Positions 49,924-59,095 of a stretch of 64,000 bases of DNA are shown here, piece after piece (position 1 is the first letter of the stretch; the number at the start of each line of letters is the position of its first letter). The notes below the pieces were generated by a model. The model had not been told where the DNA came from. It saw nothing but the letters and a program-made list of their open reading frames with translations, and did no database searches. The DNA lies in NCBI RefSeq assembly GCF_045287255.1, contig NZ_CP137142.1:558001-622000 (forward strand). Reading direction: 5' to 3'. This DNA is from Henriciella sp045287255. Lineage in GTDB: Bacteria > Pseudomonadota > Alphaproteobacteria > Caulobacterales > Hyphomonadaceae. The position numbers and the translations under genes were made by a program.

Positions 49924-50000
49924 TGGCGCACCCAGCAGGATTCGAACCTGCGACCTCTGCCTTCGGAGGGCAGCACTCTATCCAGCTGAGCTATGGGTGC
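49924..50000 (-). tRNA. tRNA-Arg (anticodon CCG)
   Basis: A full cloverleaf on the minus strand with encoded CCA: acceptor GCACCCA/TGGGTGC, anticodon arm CTGCC-CTCCGAA-GGCAG and T-arm GCAGG-TTCGAAT-CCTGC. No integration signs are seen next to it. Confidence 0.93.
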
Positions 50001-50109
50001 GTTATGTCTCCCAATACGGGAAGCCTTGCGCGCTGGCAATTCCTTCTCTGAACTCTTGGCAGGGGAAAATGCGACGTTACACAGATAGGACTGAAAACGG
50101 AGATTTCTT

Positions 50110-51093
50110 ATGCTGCGTCTATCCCACCTTTTGAGCATGGCCTTGCTCGGTCTTTCCCTTATTGTTGGGTGTACGCCGGGGACCGTTGAGCCAACGCAAT
50201 CAGAACGCCCAAGCCTGGACGAGATACGTGCAGAATATCAGGTCGCTTTAGCCAAAGCGCAGGCGACAAACGGACCTGGCAGTCCGGCCCTTTGGTCGCT
50301 CGCGGATGAGGATACAACCATCTATATGTTCGGGACGGTTCACTTGCTGCGCCCGGAGCTGGAATGGCGGTATCCTATTTTTGATGAGGCTTTGGCTGCA
50401 GCCGATACCGTGATCTTTGAAGTCGATATGGAAAGCCCGGAGGCGCAGCAGGCGCTGATGACGGATTTCATGGCGCGCGGTATGTATCAGGATGGGCGAA
50501 CCTTGCGCGAGGTGCTGAATGAAGCCGATGAAGCGGTCATTGAGGCGGCGATGGACAAAGTTGGTGTACCGCTGGACGCTTTTAACACACAAGAACCGTG
50601 GATGGCGGGCATTAGTCTCGTGGCGATGAAAATGGTTGCTGATGGTTTTGACCCTAATTCAGGGGTTGAGAAAGTTATTCAGGCCGACGCTCAGACCATG
50701 GGCAAAGCCTTTGCCTATCTGGAGTCGATCTCTGAACAGGCCGATGCGTTTGATCTGTTGCCGGAAGAGGCTCAGATCGAGTTGCTGTATGGCGCAGCCA
50801 TCGGGTTGGATGATAGTGCCGCCATGCTGGATGATATGGTCGCTGAGTGGGCGGACGGCGATGTCGCTGGTCTGGGTATTTTGGTGGCCGATCCGGACGG
50901 TATGGGCTTTTCCAAAGCGATGTATGACTCGGTTCTGGTGGAGCGCAATCGCAAATGGATCCCGCGAATTGAGGCGCTGCTGGAAGATCCTGGTACGGTT
51001 CTGGTGGCGGTCGGGTCAGGGCATTTTGCCGGTCCGGACAGTGTGATCCTGATGCTGGAAGACAAGGGCTATACGGTTGAACGCCTGAACTAG
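50110..51093 (+). CDS. TraB/GumN family lipoprotein
   Basis: The 327-residue protein has a lipoprotein signal (SLIVGC). The TraB/GumN fold is seen from two GxxH signatures: IYMFGTVHLL at about residue 75 and VAVGSGHFAGPDSV near the end, with ADTVIFEVDM between. Family members resemble metal-dependent TIKI-type proteases, but the role in bacteria is unclear. The stop overlaps the convergent SDR gene by 4 bp. Confidence 0.85.
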   Translation: MLRLSHLLSMALLGLSLIVGCTPGTVEPTQSERPSLDEIRAEYQVALAKAQATNGPGSPALWSLADEDTTIYMFGTVHLLRPELEWRYPIFDEALAAADTVIFEVDMESPEAQQALMTDFMARGMYQDGRTLREVLNEADEAVIEAAMDKVGVPLDAFNTQEPWMAGISLVAMKMVADGFDPNSGVEKVIQADAQTMGKAFAYLESISEQADAFDLLPEEAQIELLYGAAIGLDDSAAMLDDMVAEWADGDVAGLGILVADPDGMGFSKAMYDSVLVERNRKWIPRIEALLEDPGTVLVAVGSGHFAGPDSVILMLEDKGYTVERLN

Positions 51094-51806
51094 GCCGGGA
51101 TTTCCTTGCCCGCCCAATCGAAAGCTTTGCCGCTATCGTCCGGTGTCAGGCCTGCGATGACATTGAGCAGGTAGCTGGCTGATTGCTCGGGCGTGAACAA
51201 TTGCTTGTCTGGCACGTTCGATTGGAAGGGTTTGGAGAGGTTCGTATCGACCGTTCCGGGGTGAAGGCTGACGGCGATGAAGTTTTCGTTACGCCGTTTC
51301 TGTTCGATCGCGAAATTGCGGATCAGCATATTTAGAGCCGCTTTCGAAGCGCGATAGCTGTGCCAGCCGCCGGCGCGATTGTCGCTGATCGATCCGACGC
51401 GGGCAGAGAGCGCGGCAAACACAGCACGTCCACGACGGGGCATAATGGGCAAAAAGTGTTTCGCGACTAGCGCCGGGCCAAACGTGTTGATCGCAAAGAC
51501 ACGTTCAAAGGCTTGAGCGCTCTGATGGCGGAAACTTTTTTCAGGCTGCAGGATTTGTCCATCAAAGAGAATGCCGCTGGCAACAATCGCGAGGTCAGGC
51601 GCGCCTATGGCTTTGACACGCTCTGCAGCTGCGGCAATGCTGCTCTCATCGGTCAGATCGATCTGACCGGGTTTGATGACTTCATGGCTTGGCCCACTGC
51701 CCGAGCGGGAAAGCGCATGAACGCATTCAATGCCTTCTCGAACGGCGAGAGCCTGCACAAACGCAGCGCCAATACCGCCGCTCGCGCCAATAATCACAGC
51801 CTGCAT
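51090..51806 (-). CDS. short-chain dehydrogenase/reductase (CsgA/C-factor-like)
   Basis: The 238-residue SDR has AVIIGASGGIGAAFVQAL for NAD(P), LAIVASGILFDG in place of the usual NNAG, and the Ser/Tyr/Lys centre in ALSARVGSI and WHSYRASKAALNML. It resembles the C-factor group of SDRs. The substrate is unknown. Confidence 0.87.
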   Translation of the reverse strand: MQAVIIGASGGIGAAFVQALAVREGIECVHALSRSGSGPSHEVIKPGQIDLTDESSIAAAAERVKAIGAPDLAIVASGILFDGQILQPEKSFRHQSAQAFERVFAINTFGPALVAKHFLPIMPRRGRAVFAALSARVGSISDNRAGGWHSYRASKAALNMLIRNFAIEQKRRNENFIAVSLHPGTVDTNLSKPFQSNVPDKQLFTPEQSASYLLNVIAGLTPDDSGKAFDWAGKEIPA

Positions 51807-51923
51807 GATCAGCCTCCTTCACCATGTGAAGCTAGAGCCCATTCGCTCAGGACAAGGGCTACAGCGGCAAAGGGGCTGTGACAGGGGCTTCTGCCCAAGC
51901 CCGACTCCGGCCTATACTTCTGG

Positions 51924-53708
51924 ATGCCTTATGAAACCGCTTCCACGCCTTTTGTCCCCGTTTCCCATGGCGGACGGTTCTGGACATTGCGTCAGCCCGA
52001 TGAAGCAGCGGTTCGCGCGTTGACCCCGCATTTGCAGGGCGAAGATTTGCTGGCGCGCCTGTTGACGACGCGTGGCATTGCGCCGGAAGAGGTGGAGACA
52101 TTCCTCAATCCGACTCTGCGCGCCTTGTTTCCTGACCCAGCCAGTTTTCAGGATATGATGAAAGCGGCAGGGTTGGTGCTCGATGCGCTTGTCGATGGTC
52201 GGAACGTTACGGTGTTCGCCGATTATGATGTTGATGGCGGGACGAGTTCTGCGATCCTTGCTCGCTATTTCAGGGCTTGGGGGCGGGAGATTGGTCTCTA
52301 TGTCCCGGATCGTCTTACCGAAGGCTATGGGCCAAGCCCCGCGGCTTTCCGGCACCTGAAAGAGATAGGATCTGATCTCGTCATCACTGTCGATTGCGGT
52401 GCGGCAGCGGTCGATGCGCTGGCAGAGGCCGAAGCCATTGGCCTGCCTGTTATCGTGATTGACCACCACCTGATGGGCAAAACGCCCCCGGCTTGCGCCG
52501 CTTTGGTCAACCCGAACCGCGCTGATGATGAAAGCGGGCAAGGGCATCTGGCCGCAGCGGGTGTCGTCTATGTGTTTGCGGCGGCGCTAAACAAGCTCGC
52601 CCGTGAGCGCGGCATTGCGCCGGAAGGGGGTTTGCCAAACATCCTTGAATGGCTCGACCTTTGCGCGCTGGGCACCCTATGTGACATGAGCCCCCTCAAA
52701 GGTGCGAACCGGGCCTTTGTGAAGCAGGGGCTGAAAGTCTTGTCTGCGGGTCAAAACACGGGGCTGCGAGCGCTTGCCGATGTGGCGGGGATTGGGACAA
52801 TTGAAACGGTCTACCACGCGACTTTCGTTCTCGGCCCGCGGCTCAATGCAGGGGGGCGGGTTGGCGACCCCTGGCTCGCGGCGAAACTGCTCGCCACCGA
52901 TGATCGCAGCGAAGCGTTAGCGCTTGCGGAGCGCCTGCACGGCCTGAATGATGAGCGTAAAGCCGTTGAGAACGCGATCCTTGAACAGGCCAGTGTTGAG
53001 GCGCAAAAAACGCTCGATGCCAATCCTGATGCTGGGGTTTTGATCGCGGCGGGCGAAGGCTGGCATCCAGGTGTGATCGGGATCGTCGCCGGGCGGTTGA
53101 AAGATCGCTTCCATCTGCCTGCTATCGTGATTGGCTGGGGCGAGGGGCTTGGGCCTGTCGCGAAAGGGTCCGCGCGCTCTGTGCATGGCGTGAATATTGG
53201 CGATGCCATTGCTGCGGCTGCCAAAGATGGTGTGATCCTATCCGGGGGCGGTCACGCCATGGCGGGCGGTTTAAGCCTTGAGCCGGAGCAGTTACCGGCC
53301 TTACGGGACTGGATGGACGCACACATGGCTGAGTTTGCTCAGGAGCGGGCGGCGGCCAAAGAGCTGACCATTGATGCCCTGCTTGCCACCTCACAGGTTC
53401 GGCCCGACCTCTATGACGCCATCGGCACACTCGGCCCGTTTGGACAAGGCGCACCCGAGCCGATTTTTGCGCTTAAAGACGTCGAGATTACGCACACGCG
53501 CCCAATTGGCGAGAACCACCTCAAGCTCACTGTAGAAGATGCAGGGGGGCGGGTTGAGGCACTGGTCTGGCGCTGCATGGGCACACCGCTTGGAGATGCG
53601 CTGATGCAACGTGGCCGCGTGCACTTGGCGGGGAAGCTCAAGGATAATGAATGGAATGGCCGCCGCACAGCCCAGTTCGATGTGATCGATGCCGCCCCTG
53701 CGGATTAG
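51924..53708 (+). CDS. recJ: single-stranded-DNA-specific exonuclease RecJ
   Basis: The 594-residue 5'-3' exonuclease of recombination and mismatch repair belongs to the DHH family. The motifs FADYDVDGGTSSAIL, VDCGAAAVDAL, VIDHHLMG and ALGTLCDM supply the metal ligands. DHHA1 has GVIGIVAGRLKDRF and SGGGHAMAGGLSLE, and a C-terminal OB-fold follows. In relatives recJ follows glpX; here it is 42 kb from glpX, behind an SDR gene. Confidence 0.95.
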   Translation: MPYETASTPFVPVSHGGRFWTLRQPDEAAVRALTPHLQGEDLLARLLTTRGIAPEEVETFLNPTLRALFPDPASFQDMMKAAGLVLDALVDGRNVTVFADYDVDGGTSSAILARYFRAWGREIGLYVPDRLTEGYGPSPAAFRHLKEIGSDLVITVDCGAAAVDALAEAEAIGLPVIVIDHHLMGKTPPACAALVNPNRADDESGQGHLAAAGVVYVFAAALNKLARERGIAPEGGLPNILEWLDLCALGTLCDMSPLKGANRAFVKQGLKVLSAGQNTGLRALADVAGIGTIETVYHATFVLGPRLNAGGRVGDPWLAAKLLATDDRSEALALAERLHGLNDERKAVENAILEQASVEAQKTLDANPDAGVLIAAGEGWHPGVIGIVAGRLKDRFHLPAIVIGWGEGLGPVAKGSARSVHGVNIGDAIAAAAKDGVILSGGGHAMAGGLSLEPEQLPALRDWMDAHMAEFAQERAAAKELTIDALLATSQVRPDLYDAIGTLGPFGQGAPEPIFALKDVEITHTRPIGENHLKLTVEDAGGRVEALVWRCMGTPLGDALMQRGRVHLAGKLKDNEWNGRRTAQFDVIDAAPAD

Positions 53709-54478
53709 CTGACCTTACTATCCAGCCAGTCAATCATGTCACTGATCACCTGATCTGTGCCGGGTTCGTCGACAATCCAGTGGGCATTGCTGGCATATTC
53801 TGAATAGTCGCCCGGAACGCTGGCGCGAGCATATTTTGCGCCCACGTTGCGCACAGCCTTGATCACGGTTGCGCGGTCTTTCTTTGCGCCAATGGTCAGG
53901 GTTGGGACGGTGATCTTGCTTTCATCAATCGGGCCGGGTTCACTGAGTTGCTCATACACGCGGCCACTATCGAACAGGGCGCCTGCATAGATTTCTGCAT
54001 GCCGGGATTTTGGAACACAGTTGAGGACGCCCCATGAGAATCCGTTCGGGCCAACCTTGAAGACCCCACCGGGTACATTCTTGCGGCCAACTTTCAGGAT
54101 GCTCCAGAAGGTCCGCAGGACACGCAGGTCCGTCACTGTGCAGCCTTCGGGTTGGGCAGGGGTCAGGAAGATCCCGGCTTTGGCAAGACCCGCTTCGGTC
54201 AGCTTCTGTGCAATCAGTCCGCCCATGGAGTGACCGATAATCACTGGTGCCTCGCCATTCGTGGCTGCCATCTCGCGGGCTTTCTCGGCCATGGCTTCGA
54301 CATAGTCATCCAGCGTCAGATCGGCGAGGCCGTCTGGCGGGGAGTCCTGCGTCCGAAATTGCGGGAACAGGGTAGGGGCTTCACACGTCCAGCCAGCCAT
54401 TTCAAAGCCCTGGCGCATCCGGCCCCAGACCTCACCGCCACATCCGACGCCGTGTATCATGAGCATGGTCTTCGCCAT
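53705..54478 (-). CDS. alpha/beta hydrolase
   Basis: The 257-residue hydrolase has an oxyanion HGVGCGGEVW and the nucleophile elbow IGHSMGGL (Ser about residue 84). The acid is probably in IGAKKDRATV and the His near NAHWIVDEPG. No cap domain is obvious. It is an esterase or lipase-like enzyme of unknown substrate. The 3' end overlaps recJ by 4 bp (convergent). Confidence 0.85.
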   Translation of the reverse strand: MAKTMLMIHGVGCGGEVWGRMRQGFEMAGWTCEAPTLFPQFRTQDSPPDGLADLTLDDYVEAMAEKAREMAATNGEAPVIIGHSMGGLIAQKLTEAGLAKAGIFLTPAQPEGCTVTDLRVLRTFWSILKVGRKNVPGGVFKVGPNGFSWGVLNCVPKSRHAEIYAGALFDSGRVYEQLSEPGPIDESKITVPTLTIGAKKDRATVIKAVRNVGAKYARASVPGDYSEYASNAHWIVDEPGTDQVISDMIDWLDSKVS

Positions 54479-54544
54479 GGCTTGCCCTCCCTGAAATTCT
54501 TATCTTTCAGGGACGATAGGCCAATTTGCCTGTTTGCAAAGAGG

Positions 54545-55042
54545 TTAAGCTTTGACGGGCTTGGTCCATTGAATAAAGCGCTCGGCCACTTCCTGATAAA
54601 CCGGGCGTTTGAAGGGGACGATCAGGTCTGGAATCTCACTCAAATGCGCCCAGCGCCAAGCATCAAATTCAGGTGTATGCTTATCGAGCCGCACATCGCT
54701 GTCTGATCCGCGGAAGCGAAGGGCAAACCATTTCTGGCGCTGGCCAAGATATGGACCGCCCATACGTTTGCGCAGATCTGTCGGGAAATCATAGTAGAGC
54801 CAGTCCTCGGTCTCTTCGAGTATATCGACCAGTTTCGGGGCAACCCCGATTTCTTCTTCCAGCTCACGCAGTGCCGCTTCGTGTGGCGCTTCGCCTTTGT
54901 CAACGCCGCCTTGCGGGAGTTGCCACTGAAAGGCGCCGCGACCGTTTATACGTCGCCCAACAAAAACATGTCCGGCTGCTGAAAAGACAGCCAGACCAAC
55001 ATTGGCGCGATAACGCGATGGATCACGAATGGGCTCACTCAC
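54545..55042 (-). CDS. rppH: RNA pyrophosphohydrolase
   Basis: The 165-residue Nudix enzyme removes pyrophosphate from mRNA 5' ends to start decay. The Nudix box GGVDKGEAPHEAALRELEEEIG is complete, and the N-terminal YRANVGLAVFSAAGHVFVGRR is as in RppH. It overlaps the YibQ-like gene by 4 bp, the usual alphaproteobacterial order ctpA / YibQ-like / rppH. Confidence 0.92.
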   Translation of the reverse strand: MSEPIRDPSRYRANVGLAVFSAAGHVFVGRRINGRGAFQWQLPQGGVDKGEAPHEAALRELEEEIGVAPKLVDILEETEDWLYYDFPTDLRKRMGGPYLGQRQKWFALRFRGSDSDVRLDKHTPEFDAWRWAHLSEIPDLIVPFKRPVYQEVAERFIQWTKPVKA

Positions 55043-56307
55043 GGAGCAGGTTGTAGAGGCTTGGCCGATGTTTGCACAGGCTTGGCCTGCGTCTTGTTCT
55101 GGCGGGCATAGTGAGAGGCCGGGGCCAGAAGGATACCCTTTTGCTCCAATTGCTCCGTCCAGGTTTTGATCATGTCAATGCTGATGGGGTAGGCAAAAGC
55201 GGTGCCCAGAGCCGCGCCATTGTCGAGGGCCTGTGCTTCCAGGAACATGAGCTGTGTTTCAATCGGATCACCTTCCGGGCGGGCATCAATAACGGTTTCA
55301 GACCGGGCAAAGGTCAGACCTTGCTCGCTGGCAACATCTTCAAACACCGCGTTTAGCAGACTGCCATCCTCAAAGAAGGCCAGTCCCTTATCGGAGAGGG
55401 CATCGAAAATCACATTGCTAGCGTCATTGCTGGTGGCGAATTTCCCGCCCTGATAATTGATCACGCCAGCATAGCTGCCCACACGGCTGAGCAGGATGTC
55501 CAGGCGTTGACGGTTCAGACTCTCGCTGGCTGCAACCTGCAGAACCTGCGGGTGTGGACGCGGGCGGCCATAGTCAAATGGCTCCATTGGCAGCTCAATC
55601 AGAACCTCATGGCCATCAGCGCGGGCTTGGCGAACCCAGCTTCTGAGGTTTTTAGCGCCGGGTGCAAAGGACAGAGTGACGTCAGCAGGTAACTCTTGAA
55701 TAGCTGCCTGTGTATGACGCCAGTGAATCCCTAAACCGCCAACAATGACGGAAACGGTGGGTTTGCCTTCAGGGTTTTCGAACGGTCGCGAATAGCGCGC
55801 AAAGGGCGTGTTATCGTCAATGGGTGTTGCCGTTTGAGCGGTGGCCGCAGGCGGCGGTGTCACCTCGATGGACGTCGCGATACTGCCTTCGCCCTCGACC
55901 TGGCTGAAGGATTGTCCCGGCTCGACGAGCTTGCCGTTAATGCGGATGCCGCCTGATTGCGGCGTTGCGGCGGCCTGTGTCGGGCTTGGTGCGCGTTCCC
56001 CATAGGTCACGCCCAGAGAGGGTTCAGAGGTCGCGTCTGCTATCCTGTCAGGCACCGTGAGCGATGCGATAACCCGTTCAGTGTCAGCAGGGTCTCCGGC
56101 CAGTCGCGTTTTCAGGGTTGGGGAGACATCGCCATCTTCATTGAACAGGGCAATTTCGACACGCGGACTACCCGCATCTGCATCTCCGGTCAGGTGGATC
56201 AAACCACCTGCGCCGCCGAATACGACGGCAAGCGTCGCAAGGCTCAGCCCCCCGTGCAGAAAACCAGCTTTGAGCGGGGAGGGGTCTTTGGGAACACGCG
56301 CCGTCAT
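55039..56307 (-). CDS. divergent polysaccharide deacetylase (YibQ-like)
   Basis: The 422-residue protein has an N-terminal membrane anchor at about residues 15-37 (GGLSLATLAVVFGGAGGLIH) and a low-complexity linker. The deacetylase-like domain runs from about 185: TVSVIVGGLGIHW, VTLSFAPGAKNLRSWVRQARADGHEVLIELPMEP, YAGVINYQGGKF. The NodB metal site is not conserved, as in DUF610/YibQ. It is thought to serve envelope maintenance; the role is unproven. Confidence 0.85.
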   Translation of the reverse strand: MTARVPKDPSPLKAGFLHGGLSLATLAVVFGGAGGLIHLTGDADAGSPRVEIALFNEDGDVSPTLKTRLAGDPADTERVIASLTVPDRIADATSEPSLGVTYGERAPSPTQAAATPQSGGIRINGKLVEPGQSFSQVEGEGSIATSIEVTPPPAATAQTATPIDDNTPFARYSRPFENPEGKPTVSVIVGGLGIHWRHTQAAIQELPADVTLSFAPGAKNLRSWVRQARADGHEVLIELPMEPFDYGRPRPHPQVLQVAASESLNRQRLDILLSRVGSYAGVINYQGGKFATSNDASNVIFDALSDKGLAFFEDGSLLNAVFEDVASEQGLTFARSETVIDARPEGDPIETQLMFLEAQALDNGAALGTAFAYPISIDMIKTWTEQLEQKGILLAPASHYARQNKTQAKPVQTSAKPLQPAP

Positions 56308-56356
56308 GGTCTCTCGGTTTCTCTATTATTTCTGCAAACTCAAAGTGTAGCGTGCG

Positions 56357-56391
56357 AATGGTTAAGGGATCGCAAACTCTTATTAACCATT
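56357..56391. promoter_or_regulatory. paired TTAACCATT half sites
   Basis: AATGGTTAA (56357-56365) and TTAACCATT (56383-56391) form a 9-bp inverted repeat with a 17-bp spacer, upstream of the YibQ-like gene. TTAACCAT resembles a CtrA half site. Whether CtrA binds is inference. Confidence 0.35.
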
Positions 56392-56417
56392 GGGCTGGTT
56401 CGGCGGCTTTGCCCATC

Positions 56418-56445
56418 AAAAAAGCCGCCCGGAATGGACGGCTTT
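56418..56445 (-). terminator. rho-independent terminator after ctpA
   Basis: On the minus strand AAAGCCG pairs with CGGCTTT around an 11-base loop, followed by a T run (complement of 56418-56423). It lies 31 bp after the ctpA stop. Confidence 0.8.
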
Positions 56446-56475
56446 GTGGATGTTTCGAGGGCGATTCGAAATGGA

Positions 56476-57795
56476 TTATCCGGCGCGAATATCACCGCTG
56501 GCCAGTACACGCTCAGCGCGCAGAAGCTCTAGGGCGCGCTCAAGCTGATAATCCTCACCTTCATAGCCTTCTGGCGGCATATCTTCCGGGACGTGCGGTA
56601 AAACGCGTTCAGTCCCGTCTTCATTGCCAAGTGAGTTTGGCAGGTCGATTTCCGTATAGCGGCGGATCTTGGCGAGGTCTTCTTCGCTGAGGCGTGCATT
56701 AGCGACCTCCAGATCAGGTTCGATCCCGGTGGCCTGAATGGAGCGCCCGGCAGGTGTATAATACCGTGCAGTGGTCAGGCGGATGGCCCCGCGCTCTGCC
56801 CCGAGCGGAATAACCGTCTGGACCGAGCCTTTACCAAAGCTGGTCATGCCAAGAACAGTGGCGCGATCGCGATCCTGCAGAGCGCCAGCAACAATCTCAG
56901 AGGCGGAAGCTGAGCCTTCATTGATCAGCACAATGATCGGCACATTGCGAAACTCTTCGCCATTGCGGGCATTATAGCGCGCAACATCGCCATCGCGACG
57001 CCCGATGGTGGAAACGACTTCCCCACCAGACAGGAAAAGATCGCTTACGGTAATTGCCTGATCGAGCAGGCCACCGCCATTATTGCGTAAGTCCAAAATC
57101 AGGCCTTTCGGGCGGGCACCAATCTCTTCACGCGCGGCCTCAAGAGCTTCTTCGAGCAGGATGGTCGTGCGTTCATTAAAGGTCGAGATCCTGAAATAAG
57201 CGATATCATCTTCTTCAGCGCGCCAGGTGACAGACTTGGGCTGAATAACCTCACGGGTCAGGACCACATCAAAAGGGTCCGTGCCTTCGCGAAGGACGGT
57301 TACGGTCAAATCCGTACCGGGTGCACCGCGCATGCCGCGTACAGCATCGTCTAGGTTCAGGCCGACAATTGGCTGGCCATTGATAGCGGTTAACAAGTCA
57401 CCAGGCTCAATCCCTGCACGGCTGGCTGGGGTATCATCCATCGGCGTCACGACTTTCACAAAGCCATCTTCCTGCGTCACTTCAATGCCAAGGCCGCCAT
57501 ACTCCCCGGACGTGGAGACTTGCATGCGGTCAAAATCTTCGGGTGAGAGGTAAGCAGAGTGTGGGTCCAGAGAGCCGAGCATGCCATCAATCGCGGCTTC
57601 AATGGCTTCAACCTCATCAATCTCTTCAACATAGTCAGCTTTGGCGCGAGCAAGGACATCGGTGAACAGATCGAGCTGCTGATAGGTGGCCAGTCGCCGA
57701 TCCTGCTTGGTGTCAGGCCAGGCAACAGCCGTCACCCCAACGGCAACAGCGCCCATCACAACCCCAATTGCAGCTCCGGTCAGCATGGCTCTCAT
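56476..57795 (-). CDS. ctpA: S41 family C-terminal processing peptidase
   Basis: The 439-residue periplasmic protease has an N-terminal signal/anchor and a PDZ domain at about residues 95-170 (GGLGIEVTQEDGFVKVVTPM, GDLLTAINGQPIVGL). The catalytic domain has the Ser of NEGSASASEIVAGALQD and the Lys of TSFGKGSVQTVIPL. In alphaproteobacteria CtpA trims envelope proteins and affects cell-wall hydrolases. It is 28 bp after envC, so the two are in one operon. Confidence 0.93.
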   Translation of the reverse strand: MRAMLTGAAIGVVMGAVAVGVTAVAWPDTKQDRRLATYQQLDLFTDVLARAKADYVEEIDEVEAIEAAIDGMLGSLDPHSAYLSPEDFDRMQVSTSGEYGGLGIEVTQEDGFVKVVTPMDDTPASRAGIEPGDLLTAINGQPIVGLNLDDAVRGMRGAPGTDLTVTVLREGTDPFDVVLTREVIQPKSVTWRAEEDDIAYFRISTFNERTTILLEEALEAAREEIGARPKGLILDLRNNGGGLLDQAITVSDLFLSGGEVVSTIGRRDGDVARYNARNGEEFRNVPIIVLINEGSASASEIVAGALQDRDRATVLGMTSFGKGSVQTVIPLGAERGAIRLTTARYYTPAGRSIQATGIEPDLEVANARLSEEDLAKIRRYTEIDLPNSLGNEDGTERVLPHVPEDMPPEGYEGEDYQLERALELLRAERVLASGDIRAG

Positions 57796-57823
57796 CAGGC
57801 AACTCCTCGTGCTGCGGTCTCAA

Positions 57824-59047
57824 TCAACCGCCTTTCATCCATCGGGCCGGGTTCATCGGCTTACCATCTTTGCGGACCTCAAGGCTGAGTTCCGGTTCTG
57901 GCATTGCGCGATTCGCCATGCGCGCCACGGGCTCACCCCGCTTCACACTCTGACCCACAGTGACATAGCTTTCGGCCATGCCACTGAGAAGAATATGGTA
58001 ACCATCGCTGGTCTCGACAATCAAGAGCTGACCATAAGTTCTGAACGCATCCGCATACACAACACTGCCATCAATTGGCGCGGTGACCTGTGCGCCGCTG
58101 CGTGTTGCAATCACAAGGCTTTCAGATTTGCCACCGCCAACGGTTTTGTCGCCCCAACCGCGGATAAGCCGACCGGCGGCTGGTCGTGACAGGCCGCCAA
58201 GCAGGTTGGAAGACAGATCGCGGCTTGGTCGAGGCGTTGCCGCAGAAGGCAGACGGCGTGGCGCATCTGTCCGCGTCGTGGTTCGTGCGGCCAGTTGCAG
58301 ATTGGGTTTCAGACCCGGTGTGGAAGGCGCATCGCGTTCAATCGCGGCCAGCAGGTCCCGGATTGTGTCGGCCTCGCGACCGAGCAACACAGCGCGATCA
58401 CGAAGTGACTTTGCATCGCCGCTGACATCTTCGAACGCCGCGCGTTTAGCGGCCGTCATTTGCAGGATCTCAGCTTCCTTCAGTGCCAGCGTCGCTTCAG
58501 CAGCTTCCAGCCGCGCGCGTTCGCGCTTGATCTGACGTTCGAGACGGCGAAGGTCGGCAATTTCTTCGGCAAGTGCATCGGTTCGGGCTTGAACACGTGG
58601 GGTGGCATCCCCCATCAGGATGGCTGCGCGAATGGCAGCATTGGCATTGCCGGGAGAGGTCACCAGAGCCGGAGGACGATGGCGGCCAGATACAGCCAGT
58701 GAAGCCACCAGCCCTTGCAGGGCCTCTTCCCCTTCGACCAGCTCACGACGCGCTGATCCAAGCCGCGCAGACAGAGAGACAAGCTTTAGCTCAGAGGCGG
58801 TGGCCTGTTCTTCGCGGCGCTGGCTTTCCATGGCGGCGCTGATCAGTTCGGCCTCAAGGTCGCCAAGATCACGTCTGACCGCGGTTTCAGCCGCTTCCAA
58901 AGCCTGTAGCTGAGCGAGAGCTGCATCGCGTTCGGTTTCCAGACGTGACAGCTCATCCCGTGTTACCTCAGCCCGCTGAGGCAGGGCCGGCGTAACCGTA
59001 AAGGCCGACATGGCCAGGGTCAGAGCTGAAACGCGGAGCAGTCGCAT
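57824..59047 (-). CDS. envC: murein hydrolase activator EnvC-like protein, degenerate M23 domain
   Basis: The 407-residue protein has a signal peptide (ALTLAMSAFTVTPALPQ), two long coiled coils (residues about 25-110 and 150-240) and a C-terminal LytM domain (GSVVYADAFRTYGQLLIVETSDGYHILLSGM). The metal ligands of active M23 enzymes are missing (SESLVIAT for HxxxD; ELSLEVR for HxH), so it should activate amidases at division rather than cut. The envC-ctpA-YibQ-rppH order is typical. Confidence 0.9.
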   Translation of the reverse strand: MRLLRVSALTLAMSAFTVTPALPQRAEVTRDELSRLETERDAALAQLQALEAAETAVRRDLGDLEAELISAAMESQRREEQATASELKLVSLSARLGSARRELVEGEEALQGLVASLAVSGRHRPPALVTSPGNANAAIRAAILMGDATPRVQARTDALAEEIADLRRLERQIKRERARLEAAEATLALKEAEILQMTAAKRAAFEDVSGDAKSLRDRAVLLGREADTIRDLLAAIERDAPSTPGLKPNLQLAARTTTRTDAPRRLPSAATPRPSRDLSSNLLGGLSRPAAGRLIRGWGDKTVGGGKSESLVIATRSGAQVTAPIDGSVVYADAFRTYGQLLIVETSDGYHILLSGMAESYVTVGQSVKRGEPVARMANRAMPEPELSLEVRKDGKPMNPARWMKGG

Positions 59048-59095
59048 ACTTCCATTATGCCACGCAGAGGGTGAGCGGGGAATTAATGGTTTGGG

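Noticed and set aside
49924..50000. Second island boundary at tRNA-Arg
   Set aside because: No repeat of its 3' end and no integrase beside it within the window.
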